Positions 18,544-27,562 of a DNA stretch of 64,000 bases are shown here, one piece after another. The stretch spans positions 186,001 through 250,000 of the forward strand of contig JAQTLU010000003.1 in assembly GCA_028714735.1 (NCBI GenBank), read 5' to 3'. Source of the DNA: Gallionellaceae bacterium. Its GTDB lineage: Bacteria > Pseudomonadota > Gammaproteobacteria > Burkholderiales > Thiobacillaceae. A program made the position numbers and the translations under genes. The notes beneath the pieces are model-generated. The model did no database searches. It saw nothing but the letters and a program-made list of their open reading frames with translations, and was not told where the DNA came from. Each line of letters opens with the position of its first letter. Position 1 is the stretch's first letter.

Positions 18544-18789
18544 TTGCAAGAAATTCTGCAGTACCTGAAAGACCACGGTGAAAGACTCGACTCGGAGATC
18601 GCCGCTGGGATGGGCATTTCGCTGGAAAAAGTGTCATCCCAACTGAATGAACTGGCGGCCAAAGGCGAGGTGATCATGTGCCGCACGACTCGCTACACGG
18701 ACAACAAGAAGGTCGAGGGGATGCTGTGCCGGGTGGCCGGCTACATCCCGCCGGCCAGCCCGGGCCGGAAGCCGAAAACGCCGATGTAG
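18544..18789 (+). CDS. Small winged-helix DNA-binding protein
   Basis: An 81-aa protein consisting of one winged-helix-like unit. The N-terminal helix is LQEILQYLKDHGERLDSEIAA, the recognition helix segment is MGISLEKVSSQLNELAAKGEVIMC and a basic beta wing follows (RTTRYTDNKKVEGMLCRV). The C-terminal GYIPPASPGRKPKTPM tail is basic. The TTG start is backed by AAGGAG at 18530-18535, 8 bases upstream. The gene stands alone, 190 bp after the exonuclease gene and facing the GGDEF/EAL gene. It may be a transcription factor or nucleoid-associated protein; no target is evident. Confidence 0.65.
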   Translation: MQEILQYLKDHGERLDSEIAAGMGISLEKVSSQLNELAAKGEVIMCRTTRYTDNKKVEGMLCRVAGYIPPASPGRKPKTPM

Positions 18790-18883
18790 GCGAAGTGCAG
18801 GCCGTTGCGGTCTGCGCCAGGGCGGCACGCGTCTGCCGACTCAGTCGTTTCCGAACCCTCCTGACAGGGCGATTCCGGGCTGA

Positions 18884-21295
18884 TCAGCCCCGATTCAGGC
18901 ACTGCTCCATCTGCTCCACCGGTTCAGGCCGGCCGAACAGGTAGCCCTGATAGGCATGACAGCCCTCGCTGGCCAGGAAATCTCGCTGGGCCTGGGTTTC
19001 CACCCCTTCGGCAATCACCGACAGGCCCAGGCTGTTGGCCAGGGCGACGATGGTCCGCGCAATGGCGGCGTCGTTCGGATCGGTGAGCACTTCACGCACG
19101 AAGGACTGGTCGATCTTGAGCTGATCCAGGGGCAAGCGCTTCAGGTAGGCGAGCGAGGAATAGCCGGTACCGAAATCGTCCAGCGAGAAGCCGACGCCAT
19201 GAACCTTCAGCGCGGCCATCTTGGCGATGATGTCCTCCATGTCATCCAGAAGCAGGCTCTCGGTGAGTTCCAGCTTGAGTCGGTGCGGATTCGCGCCGGT
19301 TTGCCGAATCACCTCCAGCACCTGCTGGGCAAAATCCTGCTGGTGGAATTGCCGGGCACTGATGTTGACCGCCAGGGTGCACTGGTCAAGTTCCGGCCGG
19401 GTGGCCCAGGCGACCAGCTGCTTGCAGGCGGTTTCCAGCACCCACAGCCCCAATGGCAGGATCAGTCCGGTTTCCTCGGTGAGGTGGATGAACTCGTTCG
19501 GCGGCACCAAGCCCCTCTCGGGATGTCGCCAGCGCAGCAGCGCCTCGGCACCGGTCACGCGGCCATCACGGTCAACCTGGGGCTGGTAGTAGAGCATGAA
19601 CTCGTTCCGGGCCAGGGCCTGGCGCAAGTCCGCCTCCAGGGCAACGCGCGTATTGACCACGTCCTGCATGCTCTGATCGAAGAAACGCAAGAAATTGCGG
19701 CCCGCCTCCTTGGCCGTATACATCGACAGGTCGGCCTGCTTCAGCAGATCATCGATTGAATTCCCGGTTCCGGCAAACAGGGTGGCGCCGATACTGCTGG
19801 TGCTGTGCTGGACGTGGCCGGACAGTTGGTAGGGCTGGCTGAGGGCCGCCAGGATCTTCTCGCCTATTTGTCTTGTCCGGCTGGCGGCCTCTTCGGGTTT
19901 CTCGCTCAGGCCTTCCAGCATCACCACGAACTCGTCGCCGCCGAACCGGGAGACGGTATCGCTTTCGCGTACGCAGCCGGCCAGGCGCTGGGCGACCTGT
20001 TCCAGCAGCAGGTCGCCCTTGTCATGGCCCAGGGTGTCGTTGAGGGCCTTGAAATTATCCAGATCGATGAACAGCAGGGCACCCATGCGGCCGCTGCGCG
20101 CACTGGCGGCGCAGGCATGGTTCAAGCGGTCGATCAGCAGCCTGCGGTTGGGCAGGCGGGTGAGTGCGTCGTAGAAGGCGAGATGCCTGATCTCGTCCTC
20201 CGCCGCCTTGCGCTGGCTGATATCGGTCAGGGTGCCGACGTAGTGGGTGATGCCCCCCTCGTCATCTTTCACCGCCGTGATGCTGAGCCAGGCCAGATAG
20301 ATCTCGCCGCGCTTGCGCCGGTTCCAGATTTCGCCTTGCCAGGCCCCGCCATGGGCCAGGGTTTCCTTCATCCTGATATAAAAGGCCGGCTCGTGGCGGC
20401 CCGAACCGAGCAGGCGTGCCTTCTGGCCCACGGCCTCCCTGGCCGCATAGCCGGTGATCCCGGCAAAGGCGTCGTTGACATCGATGATCGTGCTGTCCGT
20501 GGCGGTGATGATGATGCCTTCCTGGGAGTTGGCGAAGACGCTGGCGGCAAGTTGCAGTTTCTCGCTCGCCTGTCTGCGCTCGGCCAGGGCAATTTCGGCT
20601 GCTGCACGGGCATGGTCGAGGCTCTCGGCCAGGCGGCCCTGTTCCAGCCCCAGTCGTATCGCGACATCGAGCGTCTCATGTACGTTGCGTGCGCCGATCA
20701 GCAGGGCCACCAGGAAGATGATGGTCAATAATCCCAATCCCCAATACAGCGGCGAACTCGCCTGCAGCAGGGCGACCGAGGCCATCGGAACCATGACCAG
20801 CAACGCGAATGCCCGGTAGGCCGCTGGTACCGGCGACAGGATGGGCACCGCCCCGGCCACCATGCCGGCCAGGACCAGGCCGGTGAACAGGAACGCGGCA
20901 TCGGATGCGTTCCACATGAACAGGAAGGCTCCGGTGCCCCATGTCGCCGCGAGCATCGCCGTGGCGACGATATAACGATGCCGCCAGGTCTTCGCGGCGC
21001 AGGCATCCGGCATGGTCGCCAGGAATCGATTCGCCAGCAGGTAACGTCCCACCGAGATGACAACGATGCAGCACCACCAGTCGAACGCCACGCTGACAGG
21101 CGCTGCGAGTGTGCTGTTTACATAGGCGAACAACGAGGCATTGACGAGATTCAACAGTTGCGCGGAGCCGGCATTGCGGTACAGCAAGGCGGTCTTCTGT
21201 CGTTCTGCTTCTGCCCCGATATCCAACGCCGAGCCGACGGGAGCGGACAGGCGGCCCGAGGCCGCACGGATATCGCTGATGATTGTATCGACCAA
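18884..21295 (-). CDS. Membrane-bound PAS-GGDEF-EAL cyclic-di-GMP protein
   Basis: An 803-aa signalling protein. About five or six hydrophobic helices lie within residues 40-200, then a coiled coil, one PAS domain (about 260-385), GGDEF (about 390-550) and EAL (about 560-803). The diguanylate cyclase signature is an intact GGDEF with an RxxD product-inhibition site (RESD) exactly five residues before it. The EAL domain has EALLRW, the DDFGTGYSS loop and LKIDQSFV, so both activities are possible and the net direction is unknown. The TTG start is supported by AGGAGG 8 bases upstream. It probably links a membrane or redox signal to motility or biofilm state. It is transcribed alone. Confidence 0.9.
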   Translation of the reverse strand: MVDTIISDIRAASGRLSAPVGSALDIGAEAERQKTALLYRNAGSAQLLNLVNASLFAYVNSTLAAPVSVAFDWWCCIVVISVGRYLLANRFLATMPDACAAKTWRHRYIVATAMLAATWGTGAFLFMWNASDAAFLFTGLVLAGMVAGAVPILSPVPAAYRAFALLVMVPMASVALLQASSPLYWGLGLLTIIFLVALLIGARNVHETLDVAIRLGLEQGRLAESLDHARAAAEIALAERRQASEKLQLAASVFANSQEGIIITATDSTIIDVNDAFAGITGYAAREAVGQKARLLGSGRHEPAFYIRMKETLAHGGAWQGEIWNRRKRGEIYLAWLSITAVKDDEGGITHYVGTLTDISQRKAAEDEIRHLAFYDALTRLPNRRLLIDRLNHACAASARSGRMGALLFIDLDNFKALNDTLGHDKGDLLLEQVAQRLAGCVRESDTVSRFGGDEFVVMLEGLSEKPEEAASRTRQIGEKILAALSQPYQLSGHVQHSTSSIGATLFAGTGNSIDDLLKQADLSMYTAKEAGRNFLRFFDQSMQDVVNTRVALEADLRQALARNEFMLYYQPQVDRDGRVTGAEALLRWRHPERGLVPPNEFIHLTEETGLILPLGLWVLETACKQLVAWATRPELDQCTLAVNISARQFHQQDFAQQVLEVIRQTGANPHRLKLELTESLLLDDMEDIIAKMAALKVHGVGFSLDDFGTGYSSLAYLKRLPLDQLKIDQSFVREVLTDPNDAAIARTIVALANSLGLSVIAEGVETQAQRDFLASEGCHAYQGYLFGRPEPVEQMEQCLNRG

Positions 21296-21472
21296 ATTAC
21301 CACCCTCCTGGCAGGCATTGTTTGCCGGATACCCGTCGGGATACAGCCCGCCGACGGCCCGCTGAGTCGGTGGATGCCGCTCATTTGCCTTTGCCTTACA
21401 GCTTACTCCGGGTCTACCCGGCCTGCCAGTCAGGCCGTTCGGGCGACCACAGGCCGGCTGGGGGGCACCGAT

Positions 21473-22360
21473 TTAGTCCGCCGCCAGCATCCCGGCCAGA
21501 TAATCCGCCAGTGCGCGCACCTTGAGCGACAGGTGCTTGCGCGAAGGGTAGACCGCGTAGATGCCCATCTCGCGGCTGCAATGCTCCGACAGGACCTCTA
21601 CCAGGCGACCGCTGGCCAGGTCTTCGTCGACCAGGAAACCCGGCTGTTGGGTGATGCCCAGACCGGCCAGGGCGGCGGCACGGCAGGTATCGCCATTGTT
21701 GGCGCGCAGGCGCGGCCGGACCGTGACGCCCTGTTCGCCTGTGGGTGTATCGAATCGCCAGGTGTCGCTGGCCGGTGCATAGGTATAGGCGATGATGTCG
21801 TGCCGGGCCAGATCGGCGATGCGGCTCGGGGTGCCGCGCCGGGCCAGGTAATCGGGCGCGGCGCACAACAGCACGCGGGTCTTCGCCAGGGGCCGGTAGA
21901 TCAGGCTGGAATCGCGCGGCCGGGTGATCCGGATGGCCATGTCGTAGCCCTCCTCGACCAGATCGACGATACGGTCGGCCAGGTCGATTTCCAGTTCCAG
22001 ATTCGGGTGCCGGGCCATGAACTCCGGCCATAGCCCGGCCAGGCGGTTGACCCCGAAAGACAGCGGGGCGTTCACCCGCAAGCGTCCGCTGGCCTGCAGG
22101 GTGGCGTCGCCGACCATGGCCTCGGTCTCGTCCAGGTCGGCGAGGATTTGCTTGCTGCGGGTGTAATAGGCCTGCCCGGCCTCGGTGAGCGACAGCCGGC
22201 GCGTGGTTCGCTGCAGCAGCCGGGCGCCCAGCCGCGCTTCAAGCTGCATGACGACGCGGGATACCGCCGCCTTGGAGATGCGCAGCAAATCGCTCGCCGC
22301 GACAAAGCTGCCGGTGTCGACCACTGCCACGAAGGACTGCATTTCCCGGAATCGATCCAT
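21473..22360 (-). CDS. LysR-family transcriptional regulator
   Basis: A 295-aa LTTR. The N-terminal HTH (FREMQSFVAVVDTGSFVAAS, then ISKAAVSRVVMQLEARLGARLL) is followed by the linker helix and a periplasmic-binding-protein-like co-inducer domain from about residue 90. The start is set at the ATG at 22360 (MDRFREMQSF), where family homology begins; the ORF extends 12 codons upstream. It is divergent from the cytochrome b561/YceI operon over a 104-bp gap, the usual layout for a LysR protein controlling its neighbour. The inducer is unknown. Confidence 0.88.
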   Translation of the reverse strand: MDRFREMQSFVAVVDTGSFVAASDLLRISKAAVSRVVMQLEARLGARLLQRTTRRLSLTEAGQAYYTRSKQILADLDETEAMVGDATLQASGRLRVNAPLSFGVNRLAGLWPEFMARHPNLELEIDLADRIVDLVEEGYDMAIRITRPRDSSLIYRPLAKTRVLLCAAPDYLARRGTPSRIADLARHDIIAYTYAPASDTWRFDTPTGEQGVTVRPRLRANNGDTCRAAALAGLGITQQPGFLVDEDLASGRLVEVLSEHCSREMGIYAVYPSRKHLSLKVRALADYLAGMLAAD

Positions 22361-22368
22361 GGCGCCAT

Positions 22369-22387
22369 TGTCAATCAATACGAGACA
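22369..22387. promoter_or_regulatory. Candidate LysR operator dyad
   Basis: TGTC and GACA are separated by 11 bases in the 104-bp divergent gap, just upstream of the regulator's start. The gap is AT-rich, unlike the genes around it, as expected for overlapping promoters. The dyad is short, so this is only a candidate. Confidence 0.3.
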
Positions 22388-22464
22388 GTCCATCAATCAA
22401 AACAGTATTTATTGCAGAATAATTAGCCAATACACTGATTCCAACTTATCGAGGCAGATACGCC

Positions 22465-23013
22465 ATGACCACTCGCTACACGGATACCGCAATAAGCCTG
22501 CACTGGCTGATGGCCGTCGGCCTGGTCGGAACCTTCGCGCTGGGCGTGTATATGCACGACTTGCCGTTCTCGCCGGCCAAACTGCAGCTGTATTCATGGC
22601 ACAAGTGGGCCGGCGTGACCCTGTTCGCGCTGGTCCTGTCCCGGCTGGCCTGGCGTGCCGGCCACCCTCCGCCGGCCTTGCCGGACACCATGACGGCGAC
22701 CATGCAACGTGCGGCCGGCCTGGTCCATGTCGTGCTGTACCTGCTGATGCTGGCGATTCCCTTGTCCGGCTGGCTGATGAGTTCGGCCAAGGGGGTCACC
22801 ACGGTCTGGTTCGGCGTATTGCCGCTGCCCGACCTGCTCGGCAAGGACAAGGCCCTGGGCGATTTGTTGTTCGGAGTACATAAAGCACTGAACCTGACCC
22901 TGCTCGGACTGGTCATCGCACATATCGGCGCGGCGTTGAAACACCATCTGGTCGACCGCGACGATGTCCTGACCCGGATGCTGCCCAGGCATAAACGACA
23001 AGGAGACACCTGA
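22465..23013 (+). CDS. Cytochrome b561 family protein (YceJ-like)
   Basis: A 182-aa membrane cytochrome with four hydrophobic helices. Candidate haem-ligand histidines are in ISLHWLMAVG (helix 1), YSWHKWAGVTL (helix 2), GLVHVVLYLL (helix 3) and IAHIGAALKHHLVD (helix 4). Such proteins move electrons between the quinone pool and a periplasmic partner. It is followed by two YceI-family genes, the first overlapping its stop as TGATG; the cytochrome b561-YceI pairing is common. GAGGCA precedes the ATG. The divergent LysR gene probably controls the operon. Confidence 0.9.
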   Translation: MTTRYTDTAISLHWLMAVGLVGTFALGVYMHDLPFSPAKLQLYSWHKWAGVTLFALVLSRLAWRAGHPPPALPDTMTATMQRAAGLVHVVLYLLMLAIPLSGWLMSSAKGVTTVWFGVLPLPDLLGKDKALGDLLFGVHKALNLTLLGLVIAHIGAALKHHLVDRDDVLTRMLPRHKRQGDT

Positions 23014-23561
23014 TGATACGAACTGCCCTGTTATCCCTTGCCCTGTTGGCCAACACGGCCGGCGCCGAGGTGCTGACCCGCCTGGACCCGGCCAATAGCC
23101 GCATCGACTTTACCTACAAGCAGATGGGCGTAGCGCTGGAGGGGCGGTTTGCCGCCATTTCCGGCCGGGTTGCCTTCGATCCGGCCAAGCCCCAGACGGC
23201 CAGGGCGACCATCGAGGTCAAACTGGCCAGCGTCGACACCGGCCTCGACGAGGCCAATTCCGAAGTGGCCGGCAAGGACTGGTTCAACACGGCCGCCTTT
23301 CCGCTGGCACGCTTCGAAGCCACCGCCGTCAAGCCGCTGGGCGGCAACCGCTACCAGGTCGACGGCCGGCTGACCATCAAGGGGCGGAGCCAGAACGTCA
23401 GCCTCCCCGCCACCTTCACGCCCGACGCCGGCGGCGGGTCGTTCGCTGGCACCTTCTCCCTGCGTCGCGCCGATTTCGCCATCGGCGAGGGTGACTGGCG
23501 CGATTTCAACATCGTCGCCAATGAAATCTCGGTCCGGTTCAAGCTTCGGATCACTCGCTGA
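23013..23561 (+). CDS. YceI-family periplasmic lipocalin-like protein, copy 1
   Basis: A 182-aa protein with a cleavable signal peptide (MIRTALLSLALLANTAGAEV) and the YceI beta-barrel. The domain begins with the typical SRIDFTYKQMG segment and ends with the DWRDFNIVANEISVRFKLRI strand pair. The family binds isoprenoid or amphiphilic ligands in a lipocalin-like pocket and is often made under acid or osmotic stress. The start overlaps the cytochrome b561 stop by one base (TGATG). It is only distantly similar to the second copy, so they are old paralogues and not a recent duplication. Confidence 0.88.
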   Translation: MIRTALLSLALLANTAGAEVLTRLDPANSRIDFTYKQMGVALEGRFAAISGRVAFDPAKPQTARATIEVKLASVDTGLDEANSEVAGKDWFNTAAFPLARFEATAVKPLGGNRYQVDGRLTIKGRSQNVSLPATFTPDAGGGSFAGTFSLRRADFAIGEGDWRDFNIVANEISVRFKLRITR

Positions 23562-23595
23562 CTTTAGTTTACATATCACAACAAGGAGTTACGAC

Positions 23596-24162
23596 ATGAA
23601 ACAGATCCTGATTCTGGCTTTCGCTGGCCTCCTCTCGGCCCCCGCCCTGGCCGCGCAGGTGACCTACAACCTCGACGCCAACCATACCTTCCCGCACTTC
23701 TCCTACAGCCATCTCGGCTATTCGACCCAGATGTCGCGCTTCAACAAGACCACCGGGACGGTGACCCTGGACCCCGAGACGCGTACCGGTTCGGTCGACG
23801 TCGTCATCGACATGAAGTCGGTCGATACCGGCTCCGCCCTGTTCGACGAGCACATCCAGGGCCCCGACTATCTCGACACCACGCAGTACCCGGTCGCCAC
23901 CTTTCGCTCCAGCGCGGTGAAATTCAACGGCGACACCCCGGTGGAAGTGGAAGGCGTGCTGACCATCAAGGGCATCAGCAAGCTGGTCATCCTGAAAGTG
24001 ACCTCCTTCCAGCACAAGTTCCACCCGATGCTGAGACGCGATGCCATCGGCGCCAACGCCACCACGGTAATCAAGCGCAGCGAGTTCAACGCCGGCAAGT
24101 ACGTACCCTTCGTCGGCGACGAGGTGACCCTGGACATCGCGATGGAGGCCAACGCGCCGTAA
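23596..24162 (+). CDS. YceI-family periplasmic lipocalin-like protein, copy 2
   Basis: A 188-aa YceI protein with signal peptide MKQILILAFAGLLSAPALA and the domain opening VTYNLDANHTFPHFSYSHLG. VVIDMKSVDTGSALFDEHIQG and the GVLTIKGISKLVILKV strand are typical. The start at 23596 has AAGGAGTT 8 bases before it; the frame is open upstream but lies inside the first YceI gene. Third gene of the cytochrome b561-YceI-YceI operon. A strong hairpin follows the stop, so transcription probably ends here. Confidence 0.9.
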   Translation: MKQILILAFAGLLSAPALAAQVTYNLDANHTFPHFSYSHLGYSTQMSRFNKTTGTVTLDPETRTGSVDVVIDMKSVDTGSALFDEHIQGPDYLDTTQYPVATFRSSAVKFNGDTPVEVEGVLTIKGISKLVILKVTSFQHKFHPMLRRDAIGANATTVIKRSEFNAGKYVPFVGDEVTLDIAMEANAP

Positions 24163-24180
24163 CCTCCAGCCTAGCCGGCA

Positions 24181-24213
24181 GCCGAGGCCCGGCCTGTGCC
24201 GGGCCTCGGCATT
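24181..24213 (+). terminator. Hairpin after the yceI operon
   Basis: A perfect 13-bp stem (24181-24193 with 24198-24210) has a CTGT loop and is followed by ATTTC. The T-run is short, so termination may be partial, but stem length and position after the operon support a terminator. Confidence 0.6.
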
Positions 24214-24295
24214 TCGGCAACGTCGCCGCGCGGCCATATACAATGACCGGGCTCACCCGCACCCATTAATGCGGTGGCTTATCCCGAGGCAGATC

Positions 24296-25393
24296 ATGAA
24301 AGAAATCCTGGCGACCGGCCTGTTCCTGCTGCTGTCGATGACGGCGGCGGCCGCTACCGAACCGGTCGTGACAGACGGCGTACAGGTGCGTATCGACTAC
24401 ACCGTCAAGGTGGGCGACCGGCTGGTGGACTCCTCCCTGAATGACGAACCGGTCAGCTTCGTCGTCGGCGCCGGCACCATGATCCCCGGACTGGAGGCGG
24501 CCCTCCTGGGCATGCATGAGGGCGAGGAGAAGACCTTCGAGGTGGCGCCCGAAAAGGCCTACGGCGAGGTCGATCCGCGCGCCGTCCGCAGCATACCGAG
24601 AACCACCTTGCCGGCGGACCTGAAGCCCGAGGTCGGCATGGCGATGGAAATTCGCACCAGTGGCGAGCAGACGGCCAAGGCGGTGGTCAAGGCCGTCGAG
24701 GGCGACCGCATCCTGCTCGATTTCAACCATCCGCTGGCGGGCAAGACCCTGACCTTCAAGGTCAAACTGCTGTCGATCGGCGCGGCCAAGGCCGCCGAGG
24801 CGCCGTATCCGCACGCCCTGGCGGCCCCCCGGACCTATCCCGACCTGCTCAAGGTTACATCGGCGGGGGTGGTGTACGCCTCCAGGCTCAGAAAGAATAC
24901 CGACCCCGGCGTGGTGGCCGGGCTGTTCGAGCAACTGAAAAAGGATGCCGACAACGCCCTCCTGCAGTGCGGCATGCAGATCGTCGGCGTCGAGGTGACC
25001 GGCGATATCGTCAAGACCTATGGCGTGCTCAACACCCCGACCCGGGCGACCTTGCTGAAACTGGTCGACCGGAGCACCGGGACGGTCACCGAGGAAAAGG
25101 TCATGTCCGGACTGCTGGCACGCTATGCGGAACCCGATGAGCGCAACCGCAAGGGCCTGATATGCGAATTGCTGCTGAAGCCGCTGACCGATCGAAATGA
25201 AAGTTTGAACAAGCAGTTGAAGGGCGGCGTGTGCCCGCATATCGGGCGCCTGACCGCCTGCCTGGACGACCTGCGCGCTGCCGACCAGCGGGTCGGCCGG
25301 CAGGCCGGGGCGCAATCGCTCCGGCTGTATTCCGGCGACCGCTGGGATTCGGACCGGAATTACCTCGACCAGTTCGAAACCACCGGGCGGTGA
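24296..25393 (+). CDS. Exported SlyD-like FKBP peptidyl-prolyl isomerase with extra C-terminal domain
   Basis: A 365-aa exported protein. The signal peptide is MKEILATGLFLLLSMTAAAA. Residues 25-165 are a SlyD-type FKBP: VRIDYTVKVGDRLVDSS, FVVGAGTMIPGLEAALLGM, AYGEVDPRAV, an inserted flap (about 95-140) and LDFNHPLAGKTLTFKVKLLSI. It lacks the His-rich tail of cytoplasmic SlyD. About 200 more residues follow, from SAGVVYASRL on, with Cys at CGMQ, ICELLL, CPHIG and TACLD. I do not recognise this part; paired Cys suggests disulfides in the periplasm. The start with a full signal peptide (24296) is preferred over an upstream in-frame ATG at 24269. Substrate unknown. Confidence 0.8.
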   Translation: MKEILATGLFLLLSMTAAAATEPVVTDGVQVRIDYTVKVGDRLVDSSLNDEPVSFVVGAGTMIPGLEAALLGMHEGEEKTFEVAPEKAYGEVDPRAVRSIPRTTLPADLKPEVGMAMEIRTSGEQTAKAVVKAVEGDRILLDFNHPLAGKTLTFKVKLLSIGAAKAAEAPYPHALAAPRTYPDLLKVTSAGVVYASRLRKNTDPGVVAGLFEQLKKDADNALLQCGMQIVGVEVTGDIVKTYGVLNTPTRATLLKLVDRSTGTVTEEKVMSGLLARYAEPDERNRKGLICELLLKPLTDRNESLNKQLKGGVCPHIGRLTACLDDLRAADQRVGRQAGAQSLRLYSGDRWDSDRNYLDQFETTGR

Positions 25394-25444
25394 CTGCCCA
25401 GGGCGGGCGAGCGCGCCCTGGCTGCGACGCAGTAGAATAAGCAG

Positions 25445-26776
25445 GTGAACGCCGACCTGTTCGACTCCCCGAAACCTGCCGCTGCCCCCTCCGCCGCGCC
25501 CCTGGCGGAGCGCTTGCGGCCGACCGGCATTGACCAGATGATCGGCCAGACCCATCTGCTCGGACCGGGCATGCCGCTCCGGCTGGCCTTCGAATCGGGC
25601 CGGCTGCATTCGATGATCCTGTGGGGACCGCCCGGGGTGGGCAAGACCACCCTGGCACGGCTGACGGCGCACCACTTCAAGGCCGATTTCATCCAGATCT
25701 CGGCCGTGCTGGCCGGGGTGAAGGAGATCCGCGAGGCGGTCGAACGGGCCCGGATGAACCAGGGCCAGGGCCACCAGACCATCCTGTTCGTCGACGAGGT
25801 GCACCGCTTCAACAAGGCCCAGCAGGACGCTTTTCTGCCCCACGTCGAATCGGGGCTGGTGACCTTCATCGGCGCCACCACCGAGAACCCCTCGTTCGAG
25901 GTGGTCGGCGCCCTGCTCTCGCGCGCCCAGGTCTATGTCCTCAATTCGTTCAGCGAGGCCGAACTGGCCACCCTGCTCCGGCGCACCCTCGACCTGGGCG
26001 AAATCGCCCTCAGGCTGACGCCGGAGGCAGAAAAACTCCTGGTCGCCTATGCCGACGGCGACGGCCGCCGGCTGATCAACCTGGTCGAGCAACTGGCCAT
26101 GGCGGCGCTCACCGCCAAACGCGCCGAGGCCAACGCGGAGTTCGTCGCTGGAGCCCTGTCGCCCTCGCTACGCCGGTTCGACAAGGGCGGCGAGGCCTTC
26201 TACGACCAGATCTCCGCCCTGCACAAGTCGGTGCGCGGCTCCGATCCGGATGCCTCGCTGTACTGGTTCACCCGCATGCTCGATGGCGGCGCCGACCCGC
26301 GCTACCTGGCCCGCCGCATCCTGCGCATGGCCTGGGAGGACATCGGCCTGGCCGACCCGCGCGGCGCCGAGATCGCCCTCAACGCCGCCGATACCTACGA
26401 GCGCCTGGGTTCGCCCGAGGGCGAACTGGCTCTGGCCCAGGCGGTGATCTACCTGGCTTGTGCGCCGAAATCGAATGCCGGCTACATGGCCTACAACCAG
26501 GCCCGCGCCTTCGTCCGGGAAGATGGCAGCCACGAGGTGCCGGTGCACCTGCGCAACGCGCCGACCAGGCTGATGAAGGAACTGGGCTATGGCCGTGCCT
26601 ACCGCTATGCCCATGACGAACCGGAGGCCTACGCCGCCGGCGAGACCTATTTTCCGGAGGATATGGCCCGGCCGCCGCGCTTCTATAGCCCGACCCCGCG
26701 CGGCCTGGAAGGCAAGATCGCCGAAAAACTTGCCCACCTGCGACAATTGGACGCAGGGACCGGCAAGAAAAAATAA
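25445..26776 (+). CDS. rarA: Replication-associated recombination protein RarA (MgsA)
   Basis: A 443-aa AAA+ ATPase of the clamp-loader-like MgsA/RarA/WRNIP1 family, acting at stalled forks. Seen: an N-terminal LAERLRPTGIDQMIGQTHLLG, Walker A GPPGVGKTT near 62-70, Walker B LFVDEVHRF, sensor 1 FIGATTENPSF and the C-terminal tetramerisation part with KSVRGSDPDASLYWFTRML and PEDIGLADP-like WEDIGLADPRG. Length matches the family. The start is a GTG with only a weak upstream purine stretch; the next candidates would cut into the conserved N-terminus. It stands alone. Confidence 0.95.
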   Translation: MNADLFDSPKPAAAPSAAPLAERLRPTGIDQMIGQTHLLGPGMPLRLAFESGRLHSMILWGPPGVGKTTLARLTAHHFKADFIQISAVLAGVKEIREAVERARMNQGQGHQTILFVDEVHRFNKAQQDAFLPHVESGLVTFIGATTENPSFEVVGALLSRAQVYVLNSFSEAELATLLRRTLDLGEIALRLTPEAEKLLVAYADGDGRRLINLVEQLAMAALTAKRAEANAEFVAGALSPSLRRFDKGGEAFYDQISALHKSVRGSDPDASLYWFTRMLDGGADPRYLARRILRMAWEDIGLADPRGAEIALNAADTYERLGSPEGELALAQAVIYLACAPKSNAGYMAYNQARAFVREDGSHEVPVHLRNAPTRLMKELGYGRAYRYAHDEPEAYAAGETYFPEDMARPPRFYSPTPRGLEGKIAEKLAHLRQLDAGTGKKK

Positions 26777-26916
26777 CTATCCTCCCACCGTTAACGAAGC
26801 CATGGAAATCCATTGCACGGCTATCTTTCGACAAGCCTCATCGGTTATCTTAAAGGCCTCCAAACGCCCTTGAATTTCGGCATGGGCCGACCTGGACCAG
26901 TCGAGATGGATTCTGC

Positions 26917-27516
26917 ATGAATGCGGCACGGCCCTGGTGGGACATGCCGATGAACCTGAGAATGAAATTGTTCAGATCGCCTCGTAATTGGCTGGCCGGC
27001 TTGGCCACGCTGCTGCTTGCCACCCTGGCTCAGGCCGAGCCTTACGGTCTCAAGGGCGTGACCCTGGGATCCCATCTCAACCTGATCGCCAACAATCCAA
27101 AATTCGACTGTCGCCCGGTCAAAACCCCCACCGGCGACCGGGTATGCAGCCTGGGCAAGGACGAAACAGAGACCATAGCCGGCGCCCCGGTCATTTCCAT
27201 GTTCTACTTCTACGACCTGTCCGCGCTGACCGGCATCACCATCAGCCTGGAAGAACAGTACTTCCAGTCCGTGGTGAAGGCACTCGGCGAAAAATACGGC
27301 ATCCCCGCCCGAATGACGGATACCGTCAAGAACCTGAATGGCCGGTCATTCGAGAGCAAGACCTATACCTGGCGCCAGCCCGGCGAGGCCATCGTGGCGC
27401 AGCAGTATTCCGGCCGGCTGGATCGTTCCTCGATACGCATCAGCGATGAAGCGGCTGCACTCAGGATCAGGCAACGGCGCGAACTGCTGGAAAAGCAACC
27501 GCTGCGGGATTTGTAA
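26917..27516 (+). CDS. Exported hypothetical protein
   Basis: A 199-aa protein with a signal-peptide-like stretch (RSPRNWLAGLATLLLATLAQAEP). The mature part begins YGLKGVTLGS, has two Cys (DCRPVK and VCSLGK) that could pair, and ends in a basic helix. An alternative ATG at 26950 gives a neater signal peptide and has GGTGGGA upstream, so the start is uncertain. I do not recognise a family. It precedes the copper-type ABC cluster but 46 bp separate it from the next gene, so membership is not shown. Confidence 0.55.
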   Translation: MNAARPWWDMPMNLRMKLFRSPRNWLAGLATLLLATLAQAEPYGLKGVTLGSHLNLIANNPKFDCRPVKTPTGDRVCSLGKDETETIAGAPVISMFYFYDLSALTGITISLEEQYFQSVVKALGEKYGIPARMTDTVKNLNGRSFESKTYTWRQPGEAIVAQQYSGRLDRSSIRISDEAAALRIRQRRELLEKQPLRDL

Positions 27517-27562
27517 CGACTGCCATGCCCGCGCGGTGCAGCCATTCCCAGGGTGCCAGGGC

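Noticed and set aside
18346-18576. Minus-strand frame ending LAIITPEQVIEFAPGY, resembling the tail of a PIN-type toxin.
   Set aside because: Only about 16 residues look suggestive; the rest has no PIN acidic residues, and the winged-helix gene overlaps its start.
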